The translations under genes and the position numbers were made by a program. Shown here one piece after another: positions 1-7,572 of a stretch of 24,163 nucleotides of DNA. The first letter of the stretch is position 1. Each line of letters begins with the position of its first letter. Below the pieces are notes generated by a model that made no database searches, was not told where the DNA came from, and saw only the letters and a list, made by a program, of their open reading frames with translations. This DNA comes from JBBTCJ01 sp038043285 (GTDB lineage Bacteria > Planctomycetota > Phycisphaerae > UBA1845): NCBI GenBank assembly GCA_038043285.1, contig JBBTCJ010000175.1:1-24163 (forward strand). The letters are read 5' to 3'.

Positions 1-1236
1 GGCCGTGGGCACGCCGAGGGCCTCGCCGGCCCAGCCTTGCGGAACGCGCAGGCCCAAGCGGTTGATGGCCACGTCGAGCACGTCGGCGAGTTTCCGGGCA
101 TCGGCGGGACGGCGCGGGCGACGGCGGAAGTAAGGGGCGGGGGCGTCCGGGCCGAAGCGCAGCCGCGTCAGAGGAATGAGGAGGTCGCGGCGGATGGTGC
201 GGCCTTCCTTGCGGATGTCGTCGGCAAGGATGTCGCGGCGTACCTCCTCATGCACTTTGCTGGCGGCCACCGAGCCGGACTGGCCGGCGATGTCCGTGGT
301 GAGCGTCTGGCCCAGCCAGGCTTTGCTCATCTCGCGGTTGAGGAAATCGACGAGCCGTTCGTAGGGCGGGCCGGATTGCCCGCGATGGGCCTCGACGATC
401 TGCAACTCAACCGCCCGGCTGAAGACGCCGGCGGCGTTGCTGCCCAGCGATTCGAGCATGGTGAGCAGTTCGCGTTTTTCCTCGGCGGTGGCGCTGGGTT
501 CGTAGCGCGCGATGCGGACGGGCATGCCGAAGACCTCGGCGAAGATCATCCAATCCTTCAGCGAGAGATTCTTGGCCAGGTAGACCATGGCGGTGACGCG
601 GAGCAGGCCGCCGCGTTGTGGGTGGCCGGTGACGCTGTGCGGGGCGTGGACGATGAACTTGTAGGGCGGCGGGGCGAGTCCTTCGTGCGGCTCGTCGGCG
701 GTGAGGATGCGCAGGCGGTCCAGGTCGTCGAAAACGATGCGACTGAAGTCCACGGCCACGACGTCGACGGGGCGGAGGCCGTCCGGGGCGGAGTCCCAGA
801 CGATCTCGGCAACGGAGACGTTCCGTCCGACGGCCAGCGACAGGTGCTGCAACGCTTCGTCAAAGGTATCCAGGCGGGCGAGGACGTCGCGGCAATAGTC
901 GGCGGCTTCGTCGGCGAGCGCGCGATCGGAAGCGGCGGTCACGTCGGCGGCGCTAAGCACCTGCCATTCCAGACCGGTCAGGGCGAGTCGCCGGGTGTTG
1001 GCCACCGCATACAGGTGGGCGTCCTTCTCTTCCATCTCCTCGAAGAGCTGCATGGCGGTGGCGAGGGATCCGTCATCGGCTTCGCGGAGGACGGCGCTTA
1101 ACCGCGAAGGCGTCAGTCCGGCCGAGGGGTAGTCGCGGATGGAATCCTCGGCGCGGGGCACGACGACTCGTCCGAGCGCGGGACGGGTGGATGAGAGGGG
1201 GCGGAAGGCGTTGACGAGACGATGAAGCATTCTCAT
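1..1236 (-). CDS. DUF935 (Mu gp29-like) phage portal protein, partial
   Basis: Reading the minus strand from the ATG at 1236 gives 412 codons without a stop to the window edge, so the C-terminus lies outside. The protein begins MRMLHRLVNAF and contains YPSAGLTPSRL, LFEEMEEKDAHLYA, NTRRLALTGLEW, and later NLSLKDWMIFAEVFGMP and TTDIAGQSGS. These are characteristic of DUF935/Mu gp29-type portal proteins, which form the dodecameric ring through which DNA enters the phage head. GGAGAG about 6 bases upstream of the ATG is a good ribosome binding site. The gene follows the terminase gene after 96 bases, the usual gp28-gp29 order of Mu-like phages. G+C is like the neighbouring chromosome, which suggests long residence or domestication. 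The family call is from remembered motifs, not a search. Confidence 0.85.
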   Translation of the reverse strand, partial: MRMLHRLVNAFRPLSSTRPALGRVVVPRAEDSIRDYPSAGLTPSRLSAVLREADDGSLATAMQLFEEMEEKDAHLYAVANTRRLALTGLEWQVLSAADVTAASDRALADEAADYCRDVLARLDTFDEALQHLSLAVGRNVSVAEIVWDSAPDGLRPVDVVAVDFSRIVFDDLDRLRILTADEPHEGLAPPPYKFIVHAPHSVTGHPQRGGLLRVTAMVYLAKNLSLKDWMIFAEVFGMPVRIARYEPSATAEEKRELLTMLESLGSNAAGVFSRAVELQIVEAHRGQSGPPYERLVDFLNREMSKAWLGQTLTTDIAGQSGSVAASKVHEEVRRDILADDIRKEGRTIRRDLLIPLTRLRFGPDAPAPYFRRRPRRPADARKLADVLDVAINRLGLRVPQGWAGEALGVPTA

Positions 1237-1252
1237 AAGTTGACTCTCCGTT

Positions 1253-1333
1253 GAATGCAGAATGGAGAATAGATCATGGATAAGCATGGGCGAGGAATTG
1301 TCCGCATTCTCCATTCTTCATTCTACATTTCCC
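1253..1333. repeat. Inverted pair of 7-base-phased degenerate repeats
   Basis: Plus-strand heptads GAATGCA, GAATGGA and GAATAGA lie at 1253-1273. ATTCTCC, ATTCTTC, ATTCTAC and ATTTCCC lie at 1306-1333. The two tracts are reverse complements in consensus, with a perfect 12-base arm (AGAATGGAGAAT at 1259-1270 against 1306-1317). The pair occupies nearly all of the gap between the terminase stop and the portal start, so a transcript through both genes could fold it into a hairpin just upstream of the portal ribosome binding site. Confidence 0.8.
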
Positions 1334-2682
1334 TACCAAACTCCCTCTCCCGCGAAGCGCAGCGGGCGGGTGATGAGAAGTTCCGGTTTCCCGCGCCGGC
1401 AGCCGACGTCGGCGGCGTGCAGGGCGAGGGCGGCGGCCCAGAAGCGGTCGGCGTGACTTCCGTCGCGGCGCGGGGCATGGAGGCGAAAATGCCCCGATGC
1501 GGTCACGGAGCGTTCCAGGCTGTGCCAGTCGTTGCGGATGCGTTCGTCGCAGGGAATGCGAAGGATACGGCCCTCGACGGCCACGCGAAGCGACGTGGCC
1601 AAATGCGACTTGAGCGCCTGAGTGAAGACGATCGGCTCGACGTGCTGCTTTCCGAATCTTCGAGCCGCATCCTCGGCCAATTGCATTCCGATTCCCCCCG
1701 CGTCGATGCAGCAGCGGCGAACGCGGTGATGGGAAAGCAGCTCACATAGCACGTCGAACTGTTCGCGGAACGGGGTATTGGAGAGTTCGATGATGGCGAC
1801 GGTGACCAGCGTGCCGGCGGAGTCGGGCGCAGCGGCGGACCGGGCGAAGACCCAGAGGACGGTGAGGTCGCGGAGGCGGCCGACGTCGACGCCGACGAAC
1901 AGTTCCCGGTGCTCGTCAACCAGGGCGGCGGGGTGATCGTGGACGATCAGCGACGGATCGACGCAGCGGGCGATCTGTTCGTGGGTCAGGAAGGCCGTCG
2001 ACTCGTCGAGGAACTCGCAAAGGAACTCCTGGCGGAAGAGTTCGTCATCGCCCATGGCGCGGCGGAGTTCGTCGACGTCGGCGTCGAGGCCCTGGGCAAC
2101 GGCGTCGGGCAGGGAAAGCTGACTCGTCGCGAACAGCGGGTTGTCGCGGAGTTCGTGGAACATGTTGCCGCGTCCCTTGGGGGTGGAGGCGACGTCGAGT
2201 TCGCCTTGCCCTCGCAGCAGGGCGGGGAACATGGCCGCCCAGATGTCGCGGTCGAAGGCGTGCATGGCGAACTCGTCGAGGAAAACGTCGCCGGTGTAGC
2301 CGCGGGCGGTCTGGGGATTGGCGGGCAGGCCGATGATGCGCACGCCGCCGGGGAGCACGATCTCGAGCTGCTTCATGCGCATTCCGGCGAACCAGCGATG
2401 GTCGTGGTAGTCGGCGGCGAGTTTGAGGGTCTGGCAGTGCTGTCGGGCTTTCTCCATGAGCTCGCGGCTCTGGCGTTCGCCGGCGGAGAGGAAGATCTGG
2501 GTTCTGCGGCGGGCGAGGCCGCGGAGAATGCGGCGGAGGGACTTGGTGAAGCTTTTTCCGGTCTGCCTGGCCCAGCAGTTCCAACGGAAGCGGGCGTCGG
2601 ACTCGACATCCTCGCGCTGGTAGGGCAGCAGGGGGACGAAGGGCCTGGGCCGGGCGGGTTCGGATGGAACGACGGTGTTCAC
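1333..2682 (-). CDS. Phage terminase large subunit, Mu gp28-like
   Basis: This 449-residue protein is an ATP-driven DNA-packaging motor with a C-terminal nuclease domain. A Walker A-like motif, ARQTGKS, is at residues 38-44. A Walker B motif with catalytic glutamate, DVFLDEF, is at 132-138. Coupling-motif candidates (ASTPKGRGN) follow. The RNase H-like nuclease starts near residue 260 with ELFVGVDVGRLRDLTV, where an early aspartate is expected. The start is GTG at 2682, directly preceded in frame by a TAA two codons upstream, and has only a weak ribosome binding site; no better upstream start exists. No small terminase subunit is visible on its 5' side, where the next gene is murA. The last dozen residues (PLRFAGEGVW) are encoded by DNA that looks like a dispersed intergenic repeat, so the natural C-terminus may have been altered. 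Confidence 0.88.
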   Translation of the reverse strand: MNTVVPSEPARPRPFVPLLPYQREDVESDARFRWNCWARQTGKSFTKSLRRILRGLARRRTQIFLSAGERQSRELMEKARQHCQTLKLAADYHDHRWFAGMRMKQLEIVLPGGVRIIGLPANPQTARGYTGDVFLDEFAMHAFDRDIWAAMFPALLRGQGELDVASTPKGRGNMFHELRDNPLFATSQLSLPDAVAQGLDADVDELRRAMGDDELFRQEFLCEFLDESTAFLTHEQIARCVDPSLIVHDHPAALVDEHRELFVGVDVGRLRDLTVLWVFARSAAAPDSAGTLVTVAIIELSNTPFREQFDVLCELLSHHRVRRCCIDAGGIGMQLAEDAARRFGKQHVEPIVFTQALKSHLATSLRVAVEGRILRIPCDERIRNDWHSLERSVTASGHFRLHAPRRDGSHADRFWAAALALHAADVGCRRGKPELLITRPLRFAGEGVW

Positions 2683-2745
2683 ATCTTAATAACTTTGCGC
2701 GCGCGCGCTTTGGCGGGGTTGGGGAGCGATCAGGGGGCCAGGGGG

Positions 2746-2780
2746 ATTGTCGATTGACGATTTTCGATTGTCGATTGCAG
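2746..2780. repeat. Five-unit 7-base tandem repeat
   Basis: Five consecutive heptads are visible on the plus strand: ATTGTCG, ATTGACG, ATTTTCG, ATTGTCG, ATTGCAG. The phase is exact and the unit resembles those at 1306 and 20753. The tract lies in the gap between the murA stop and the terminase start and is immediately followed by a hairpin repeat. Confidence 0.85.
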
Positions 2781-2816
2781 GCGTCCCCCACCTTCGCTGC
2801 GCGAGGATGGGGCACC
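2781..2816. repeat. GCGTCCCC...GGATGGGGC hairpin repeat, copy A
   Basis: A GC-rich inverted repeat pairs CCCCA plus CCTTCGC with GCGAGG and TGGGG around a three-base loop, with one bulge. A near-identical copy lies at 6287-6320. This copy sits about 75 bases beyond the murA stop, where it could end or stabilise the murA transcript, but there is no T-run, so a classical intrinsic terminator is not supported. Confidence 0.7.
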
Positions 2817-2828
2817 GCACCGAGCGCA

Positions 2829-2870
2829 AGCCGTAGGGCGCTCCCTAACGGCTGCGGTACGGACCGGCTA
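2829..2870. repeat. Hairpin and divergent copy of the CGCTCCCTnACGG repeat
   Basis: AAGCCGTAGGG and CCCTAACGGCT form a stem with one bulged base. The right half (CGCTCCCTAACGG, then CTGCGG and ACCGGCT) resembles the repeats at 4226, 9578 and 24128. It lies just 3' of murA. Confidence 0.6.
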
Positions 2871-2891
2871 CATGTGGCCGGCTCGAGCCGC

Positions 2892-4160
2892 TCACGCATC
2901 GTTGACCCGGCGGACGACGGCGCCGAGTTGGGTGAGCTTTTCTTCGATCTTTTCGTAGCCGCGGTCGATGTGGTAGGCGCGATGGATGCGGGTGGTTCCC
3001 TTGGCGATCAATCCCGCAAGGATGAGGGCGGCGGAGGCGCGGAGGTCGGAGGCCATCACCGGCGCGCCGACGAGCCGGGTCGGACCTTCGATGATGACGG
3101 TGGGGCCTTCCTTGTGCAACTGGGCGCCCATGCGGTTGAGTTCGCCGACGTGGAGGAAGCGGTCGGGGTAGATTTTCTCGGTGATGACGCTGTTGCCGTC
3201 GGCCAGGCAGAGGAGGGCCATCGCCTGGGCTTGCAGGTCGGTGGGGAATCCGGGGTAGGGCTGGGTGGTGATGACCGTGGGTTCGAGGCGCCGGGTGGAA
3301 GAGACGGAGACGCCTTTCTCGGCGCGCTCGATGATGATGCCGACGCGGCGGAGTCGATCGACGACGGCCCGCATGTGTTCGATCCTCGCGCCGACGAGTT
3401 CGAGGTCGCCGTTGGTGATGGCGCCGGCGATCATGAAGGTGCCGGCTTCGATGCGGTCGGGAATGATGCGGTATTCGGCGCCGTGCAGGGTGGAGACACC
3501 CTCGACGAAGATTTCGGGCGTGCCCTGTCCGGTGATTCTGGCGCCGCAGGCGATGAGGAAGTTGGCCAGATCGACGACCTCGGGTTCGCACGCGGCGGAG
3601 GCGATGACGGTGCGTCCCTCAGCGAGGGTGGCGGCCATCATCACGTTGGCGGTGGCGGTGACCGAGGAGCCGAAAGGTCCGCCGAGGAAGATCTCGGCGC
3701 CTTTGAGCTTTTTGCCGCGGAGGAGGACGTCGCCGTTGACGAAGTCGGATTCGGCGCCGAGGCAGCGCAGGCCCAGGACGTGGAGGTCGATGGGTCGGTC
3801 GCCGATGGCGCACCCGCCGGGCATGGCCACCTGGGCGCGGCGGCGCTTGGCGAGCAGCGGACCCATGACGCAGACACTGGCGCGCATCTTGCTGACCAGC
3901 TCGTACTCCGCGTGGGCGTTCATTTCGTCTTCGACGCGGAGGGTCATGGCTCCGTCGGGTCGGCGATCGGACTTGACGCCGAGGCGGGCGAGCAGGGTTT
4001 GCATGGAGCGAACGTCGGCGAGGTCGGGGACGTTGTGCAGGACGATTTCACCCTCGACGAGGATGGAGGCGGCCATGATCGGGAGGGCGGCGTTCTTTGC
4101 ACCGCTGATTTCGACGCTGCCCTTGAGACGATGGCCCCCGACGATTTCGAAGGATTGCAT
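2892..4160 (-). CDS. murA: UDP-N-acetylglucosamine 1-carboxyvinyltransferase
   Basis: MurA transfers enolpyruvate from phosphoenolpyruvate to UDP-GlcNAc, the first committed step of peptidoglycan synthesis in the cytoplasm. The 422-residue length is typical of the family. Visible features are SGAKNAALP with the conserved Lys22-Asn23, PGGCAIGDRPIDLH with the catalytic cysteine at 117 (fosfomycin target; Cys rather than the Asp variant), and PGFPTDLQAQ, which carries the general-base aspartate. The ATG at 4160 has GGAGAG 11-13 bases upstream. prmC lies 128 bases upstream in the same orientation; prmC-murA neighbourhoods occur in many bacteria. The presence of murA implies a peptidoglycan wall, as now accepted for most Planctomycetota. 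A dispersed repeat at 4226-4250 lies in its leader. Confidence 0.97.
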   Translation of the reverse strand: MQSFEIVGGHRLKGSVEISGAKNAALPIMAASILVEGEIVLHNVPDLADVRSMQTLLARLGVKSDRRPDGAMTLRVEDEMNAHAEYELVSKMRASVCVMGPLLAKRRRAQVAMPGGCAIGDRPIDLHVLGLRCLGAESDFVNGDVLLRGKKLKGAEIFLGGPFGSSVTATANVMMAATLAEGRTVIASAACEPEVVDLANFLIACGARITGQGTPEIFVEGVSTLHGAEYRIIPDRIEAGTFMIAGAITNGDLELVGARIEHMRAVVDRLRRVGIIIERAEKGVSVSSTRRLEPTVITTQPYPGFPTDLQAQAMALLCLADGNSVITEKIYPDRFLHVGELNRMGAQLHKEGPTVIIEGPTRLVGAPVMASDLRASAALILAGLIAKGTTRIHRAYHIDRGYEKIEEKLTQLGAVVRRVNDA

Positions 4161-4225
4161 GGTTCTTTCACTCTCCGGTACGACCTACGGCGCTGACACG
4201 CTTGATTCCGCGGGCAAGCGCGACC

Positions 4226-4250
4226 CCGCTCCCTGACGGTCGCGGCTCTG
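4226..4250. repeat. CCGCTCCCTnACGG dispersed repeat, copy 1
   Basis: CCGCTCCCTGACGG followed by TCGCGGCTCTG closely matches the copy at 9578-9610 (one difference over 25 bases) and more loosely those at 2837 and 24128. CCGC and GCGG within the unit can pair. It lies in the prmC-murA gap, upstream of the murA ribosome binding site. Confidence 0.75.
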
Positions 4251-4288
4251 CTCAAACGGCCAGACACTTTCCGCTGCGGTGTACATCG

Positions 4289-5215
4289 TCATCCCAAGCG
4301 GAAGATCATCACTCGCTGGCGGCCTGATCCGCGATCGCGGAGGGTGGCCTGGTGTTCTAATTTTCCCGTCGCGGCCATGAGGGGCAAGACGACTTCGGCG
4401 GCGTCGTCGGCGATCTCGACGGCGATCAGACCGGTCGGGGTCAAGAACGTCGGCGCGGCGGCGGCGATGCGGGAGTAGAAGGAGAGTCCGTCGCCGCGAT
4501 CGGTGAGGGCGAGGTGCGGCTCGTAGTCGCGAACGGCGGCGGGAAGGGCTTCGACGGCGTCGGCGGCGATGTACGGCGGATTGCAGACCAGAGCGTCGAA
4601 GCGGCCCTCGGGGACGTCGGAGGCGGGCAGGTCGAATCCGTCGGCTTGGACGAACCGGATGCGCTCTGACAGACCGTGTCGTTCGGCGTTGCGGCGGGCT
4701 ACGGCCAGGGCGGCTTCGGACACGTCGGAGGCCACGGCGGCGGCGCTGGGGAGGTTTCGGAGGATGGAGATCGCAATGCAACCGCTTCCGGTTCCGACGT
4801 CGAGCAGCGTCGGGGCCTCGGACGGGTTCCGCTGAAAGTGGTCAAGAACACATTCGACAAGCGTTTCGGTGTCCGGCCTGGGGATGAGAACGTCGGGGGT
4901 CACGAAGAACGGGAGGGAGAAGAACTCCTTTTCGCCAACCAGGTAGGCAATGGGTTCGTTGCGGGCGGCACGGCGAACGGACTCTCGAAAGCGGGACACG
5001 ACGGCTTCCTCGGGCACCCGATCGAAGCGAGTATAGAGGTCGATGCGACGGATGCTCGCGGCGTGGGCGAGGAGAACCTCGGCGGCGAGGCGGGGTTCGT
5101 CGATGGCGCGGGACGCGAGGTGGTCCCTGGTCCAATTCAACAGCCGGCTGATGGTCCAGGCCTCACCCGGCGAGCCGGTGGGAGTGGCAGGTTCCTGCAT
5201 GGGGGCGGTTCTCAT
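4289..5215 (-). CDS. prmC: Peptide chain release factor N5-glutamine methyltransferase
   Basis: PrmC/HemK uses S-adenosylmethionine to methylate the glutamine of the GGQ motif in release factors RF1 and RF2, which speeds peptide release at stop codons. The 308-residue protein has the N-terminal helical domain, IPRPDTE at 111-117, the SAM-binding motif DVGTGSGCIA at 139-148, and the substrate-glutamine-binding NPPYIAA at 212-218, which are diagnostic. The ATG at 5215 is the longest reasonable start. A second ATG (residue 6) is equally possible, and neither has a convincing ribosome binding site. The gene for RF1 (prfA), a common partner, is not adjacent. Confidence 0.96.
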   Translation of the reverse strand: MRTAPMQEPATPTGSPGEAWTISRLLNWTRDHLASRAIDEPRLAAEVLLAHAASIRRIDLYTRFDRVPEEAVVSRFRESVRRAARNEPIAYLVGEKEFFSLPFFVTPDVLIPRPDTETLVECVLDHFQRNPSEAPTLLDVGTGSGCIAISILRNLPSAAAVASDVSEAALAVARRNAERHGLSERIRFVQADGFDLPASDVPEGRFDALVCNPPYIAADAVEALPAAVRDYEPHLALTDRGDGLSFYSRIAAAAPTFLTPTGLIAVEIADDAAEVVLPLMAATGKLEHQATLRDRGSGRQRVMIFRLG

Positions 5216-5260
5216 GGGCGGGAAACGACCGGCAGGTCGCTACGGTAGCGGCGAATTAGT

Positions 5261-5710
5261 TCAGTAGACGATCCGGACGGAAGTCTTGGGGATGTCCTTG
5301 GGCGAACCGTTGAGGATATCCTTGAGCCGGGCCTGGCGTTTCTTTTCTTCCTCGCTCCAGCGACGCAGCTCGGTCTGATATTGCCTGGTCATCTTGGCAC
5401 TGGCATCGGCGAGCTGATTTCTCCGATCGCGTTCGGCCTGCTCCGCTCGTCGAAGCAGATCGGCGATCCGTTCCTTGCCGGCGGCGTCGTGCTTGGCATA
5501 GGCGTCGAGTTGATGTTTCACGCGGGCGCCGCGGACGGCCTGAGCTTCACGGAACTTGGGATCCGTACAGGCGGAGGTGGTGGTCAAACCCAGGGCCAAG
5601 GCAAGAAGAAGCACGGCGCGCAGGCGCGTTGCCGCCGGGGGCGGCGCACCGGCGGACAAGCCGCCCGTGGCACCCGGCTCTCGGTAGGCTCCCAACGTCG
5701 GGAAACTCAT
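5261..5710 (-). CDS. Probable small lipoprotein with coiled-coil body
   Basis: The ATG at 5710 gives 149 residues. A frame-open TTG at 5749 would overlap the upstream gene and is less likely. A hydrophobic run at about residues 32-46 (AVLLLALALGLTTTSA) ends at Cys48, suggesting a lipoprotein signal, although -3 Thr makes the lipobox imperfect. The remainder is highly charged and helical (KERIADLLRRAEQAERDRR, LRRWSEEEKKRQARL), probably coiled coil, with no recognisable enzyme motif. The roughly 30 residues before the hydrophobic core are unusually long for a signal peptide n-region. They are encoded by a GC-rich stretch (about 5630-5690) that resembles dispersed non-coding repeats, so translation could start further downstream. 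Function unknown. Confidence 0.6.
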   Translation of the reverse strand: MSFPTLGAYREPGATGGLSAGAPPPAATRLRAVLLLALALGLTTTSACTDPKFREAQAVRGARVKHQLDAYAKHDAAGKERIADLLRRAEQAERDRRNQLADASAKMTRQYQTELRRWSEEEKKRQARLKDILNGSPKDIPKTSVRIVY

Positions 5711-5723
5711 TCGTGGTTCCCAG

Positions 5724-6083
5724 TTAACTGACGGTGCTTCCCGGTTCAATCGGCGATTCTGGAGTCAGGACGATCACCCTGCTTCGGTCGGGGCTGGAGG
5801 CGGCCAGGAGCATTCCCTGGCTCTCGAGTCCGCGCATCATTCTGGGGGCAAGGTTGGCTACAATCACCAGGTCTTTCCCGAGCAGTTGTTCGGCGGCGTA
5901 GTGACCCTTGATGCCGGCGCAGATTTGCCGCTGTTCGTCGCCGAGATCCACCTTGAGAACGAGGAGCTTGTCGGCGTTGGGATGGTCCTTGGCTTCGATG
6001 ACCCGGCCGATGCGGAGCTTGAGCTTGGAGAAGTCGTCAAACGAAATCGTTGGGGTGGCGGGTTGAGCCTGGGTATCGGTCAT
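5724..6083 (-). CDS. tRNA-binding OB-fold protein (MetRS C-terminal/beta-subunit-like)
   Basis: The start is the ATG at 6083, with GGGAG 7 bases upstream; the frame stays open to 6242 but that extension has no family resemblance. The 119-residue product consists almost entirely of one EMAP/tRNA-binding domain: LKLRIGRVIEAKDHPNADKL at about 21-40, VDLGDEQRQICAGI, and NLAPRMMRGLESQGMLLAA. This domain is usually the C-terminal dimerisation and tRNA-binding part of methionyl-tRNA synthetase. In bacteria with a short MetG it is encoded separately (annotated as the MetRS beta subunit), and free-standing versions (CsaA/Trbp111) may have chaperone or tRNA-binding roles. The synthetase itself is not in this window, so the specific role is inferred. 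Confidence 0.9.
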   Translation of the reverse strand: MTDTQAQPATPTISFDDFSKLKLRIGRVIEAKDHPNADKLLVLKVDLGDEQRQICAGIKGHYAAEQLLGKDLVIVANLAPRMMRGLESQGMLLAASSPDRSRVIVLTPESPIEPGSTVS

Positions 6084-6380
6084 GGTGCACTCCCGGGGAG
6101 CAGTGCGCGGCGTGGGGCGATTTACGTCGAACAAGTCGCGCGGCAGCCGCGTCGCGAGGGGCGAGTCTACCTCTGGGCGACCGCCGTCGCAAACGCGGGA
6201 GCAAGCCGACCAGGGTCTTTCCATTGTCGTTTCCCAGGTCATCGGGTCGGATCACGGACTGGCGGACTGGGCGTCAGTGACACCCGGCGTCCCCACCCTC
6301 GCGGCGCGAGGATGGGGCGCCACCTCACGGTTTGGAATGACGCAACGGGGATCGTAGAATCGGCGTTAGTCAACCAAGAG
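6084..6380. other. Divergent intergenic region between tRNA-binding protein and manA
   Basis: This 297-base gap separates two divergently transcribed genes and must hold both promoters, but no convincing -35/-10 pair is apparent in this GC-rich DNA. The only clear structure is the hairpin repeat copy B at 6287-6320. No RNA gene or small ORF with a ribosome binding site was recognised. Confidence 0.6.
6287..6320. repeat. GCGTCCCC...GGATGGGGC hairpin repeat, copy B
   Basis: CCCCA and CCTCGC at 6291-6302 pair with GCGAGG and TGGGG at 6306-6317 (11 pairs, one C-A mismatch, three-base loop). It shares most positions with copy A at 2781-2816. It lies upstream of both flanking genes, so this copy cannot be a gene-end terminator. 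Confidence 0.75.
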
Positions 6381-7505
6381 ATGAATCCATACCCACTCAT
6401 TTTCGAACCGAGCTTCAAGCCCCGCATCTGGGGCGGGCGACGGCTGGAGAGCGTCGTCGGGAAACGACTCCCGGCGACGGGGTCGATCGGGGAGTCGTGG
6501 GAGCTGTCCGATCTGGAGTCGGATCCATCGCGGGTGGCCAACGGTCCGGCGAGGGGCAAGACCCTGGGTGAGATGGTGCAGCTCTGGGGTGCGGACCTCC
6601 TTGGGCGGGCGGCGCTGGTCGAAGGTCGGTTCCCGCTGCTGATCAAGTTCCTCGACGCGGCGGAGACGCTGAGCGTGCAGGTGCACCCTGATGCGGCGGT
6701 CGCTTCCGCGTCAGGCGGAAGGGTTCGAATCAAGAACGAGGCGTGGTACGTGGTGTGGGCTGATCCGGGAGCGTTCATCCTGCGTGGGGTGCGCGAGGGA
6801 ACAACGAAGGAGGCGCTGCGGGCAGCGGTCGAAAGCGGGAACGTCGAGGGCGTGCTTCAACGGATTCCGGTGCGGAAGGGGCTGGCGTATTACCTGCCGA
6901 GCGGAACGGTGCACGCGCTGGGGGCGGGAGCGGTCGTGGCGGAGGTGCAGACGCCGTCAGACGTGACCTATCGGCTGCACGATTGGAGTCGGGTCGATCC
7001 GAGCACGGGGAGGCCCCGCGAACTGCACATCGAAGAGGGACTTGCGTGCGCATCGCTGGAACCGGTGGCAACGAAGGCGGAGAAGCCTGAGCACGTGGCG
7101 AGTCTGTGGACGGCGATCACCGGCCTGGTCCGCTGTGAGTCGTTTGTGATCGAACGATGTCGCATGGTGGAGGGGCTGGACATCGAGATTCCCTACGCGG
7201 AGATGGTCGTATGGATTGTCCTGGAGGGGCGGGGTAGCATCGTCGTGGCGGGGCACGAGGAGGCGTTTGGCTTCGGCGTGGGAGACGTGGTTCTGCTTCC
7301 CGCGGGGTTGCGCGGGGGGCGCGTGCGGACGGAGCGTCCGTGCATGTGGCTGGAGGTCGCGGTTCCGGTGCGCAGCTCGTTATCTGACTTTGATCGACCG
7401 TCGCGGGCGGCGCGGAGCGGACCGGCCGAGACCAAGCTGGTTCCGTTGAATGTGCCGCGGCGGGAGCGAGGCGGCGAGGGAGCGGGACCGCGTGGCGAAT
7501 GCTGA
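6381..7505 (+). CDS. manA: Mannose-6-phosphate isomerase, class I
   Basis: This zinc enzyme interconverts fructose-6-phosphate and mannose-6-phosphate, feeding mannose use or GDP-mannose and polysaccharide synthesis. The start is the ATG at 6381 (MNPYPLIFEPSFKPRIWGG); the frame is open far upstream, but that part overlaps the divergent gene. Zinc ligands appear as Q100 and H102 in SVQVHPD, E120 in KNEAWYV, and H178 in SGTVHALGAG. SDVTYRLHDW at 193-202 is typical of the short Bacillus-type enzymes. At 374 residues it is longer than the roughly 315 usual for that group. The last 20 or so residues (RRERGGEGAGPRGEC) look like read-through into repetitive non-coding DNA: the stop lies inside a 7-base-phased repeat at 7497-7517. 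The upstream ribosome binding site is weak (AAGAG adjacent to the start). Confidence 0.93.
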   Translation: MNPYPLIFEPSFKPRIWGGRRLESVVGKRLPATGSIGESWELSDLESDPSRVANGPARGKTLGEMVQLWGADLLGRAALVEGRFPLLIKFLDAAETLSVQVHPDAAVASASGGRVRIKNEAWYVVWADPGAFILRGVREGTTKEALRAAVESGNVEGVLQRIPVRKGLAYYLPSGTVHALGAGAVVAEVQTPSDVTYRLHDWSRVDPSTGRPRELHIEEGLACASLEPVATKAEKPEHVASLWTAITGLVRCESFVIERCRMVEGLDIEIPYAEMVVWIVLEGRGSIVVAGHEEAFGFGVGDVVLLPAGLRGGRVRTERPCMWLEVAVPVRSSLSDFDRPSRAARSGPAETKLVPLNVPRRERGGEGAGPRGEC

Positions 7506-7517
7506 ATGCGGAAACTC
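7497..7517. repeat. Three-unit 7-base tandem repeat at the manA stop
   Basis: Heptads GAATGCT, GAATGCG and GAAACTC are contiguous, the same unit type as the tract at 1253-1273. The manA TGA is formed across the first two units. Confidence 0.6.
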
Positions 7518-7572
7518 GGGGGCTCGCTGACGGTGGCGGCGGTGATGGAACGGGAAAGGGGCAGGAAGCGGC

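Noticed and set aside
37..1101. Long plus-strand open frame over the portal gene
   Set aside because: TTG-started, with Gly/Ala/Glu/Val-rich translation typical of the antisense of a GC-rich gene. The minus strand encodes a recognisable portal protein through the whole stretch.
2664..4196. 510-codon plus-strand open frame over murA
   Set aside because: Antisense shadow of murA, which is unambiguous on the minus strand.
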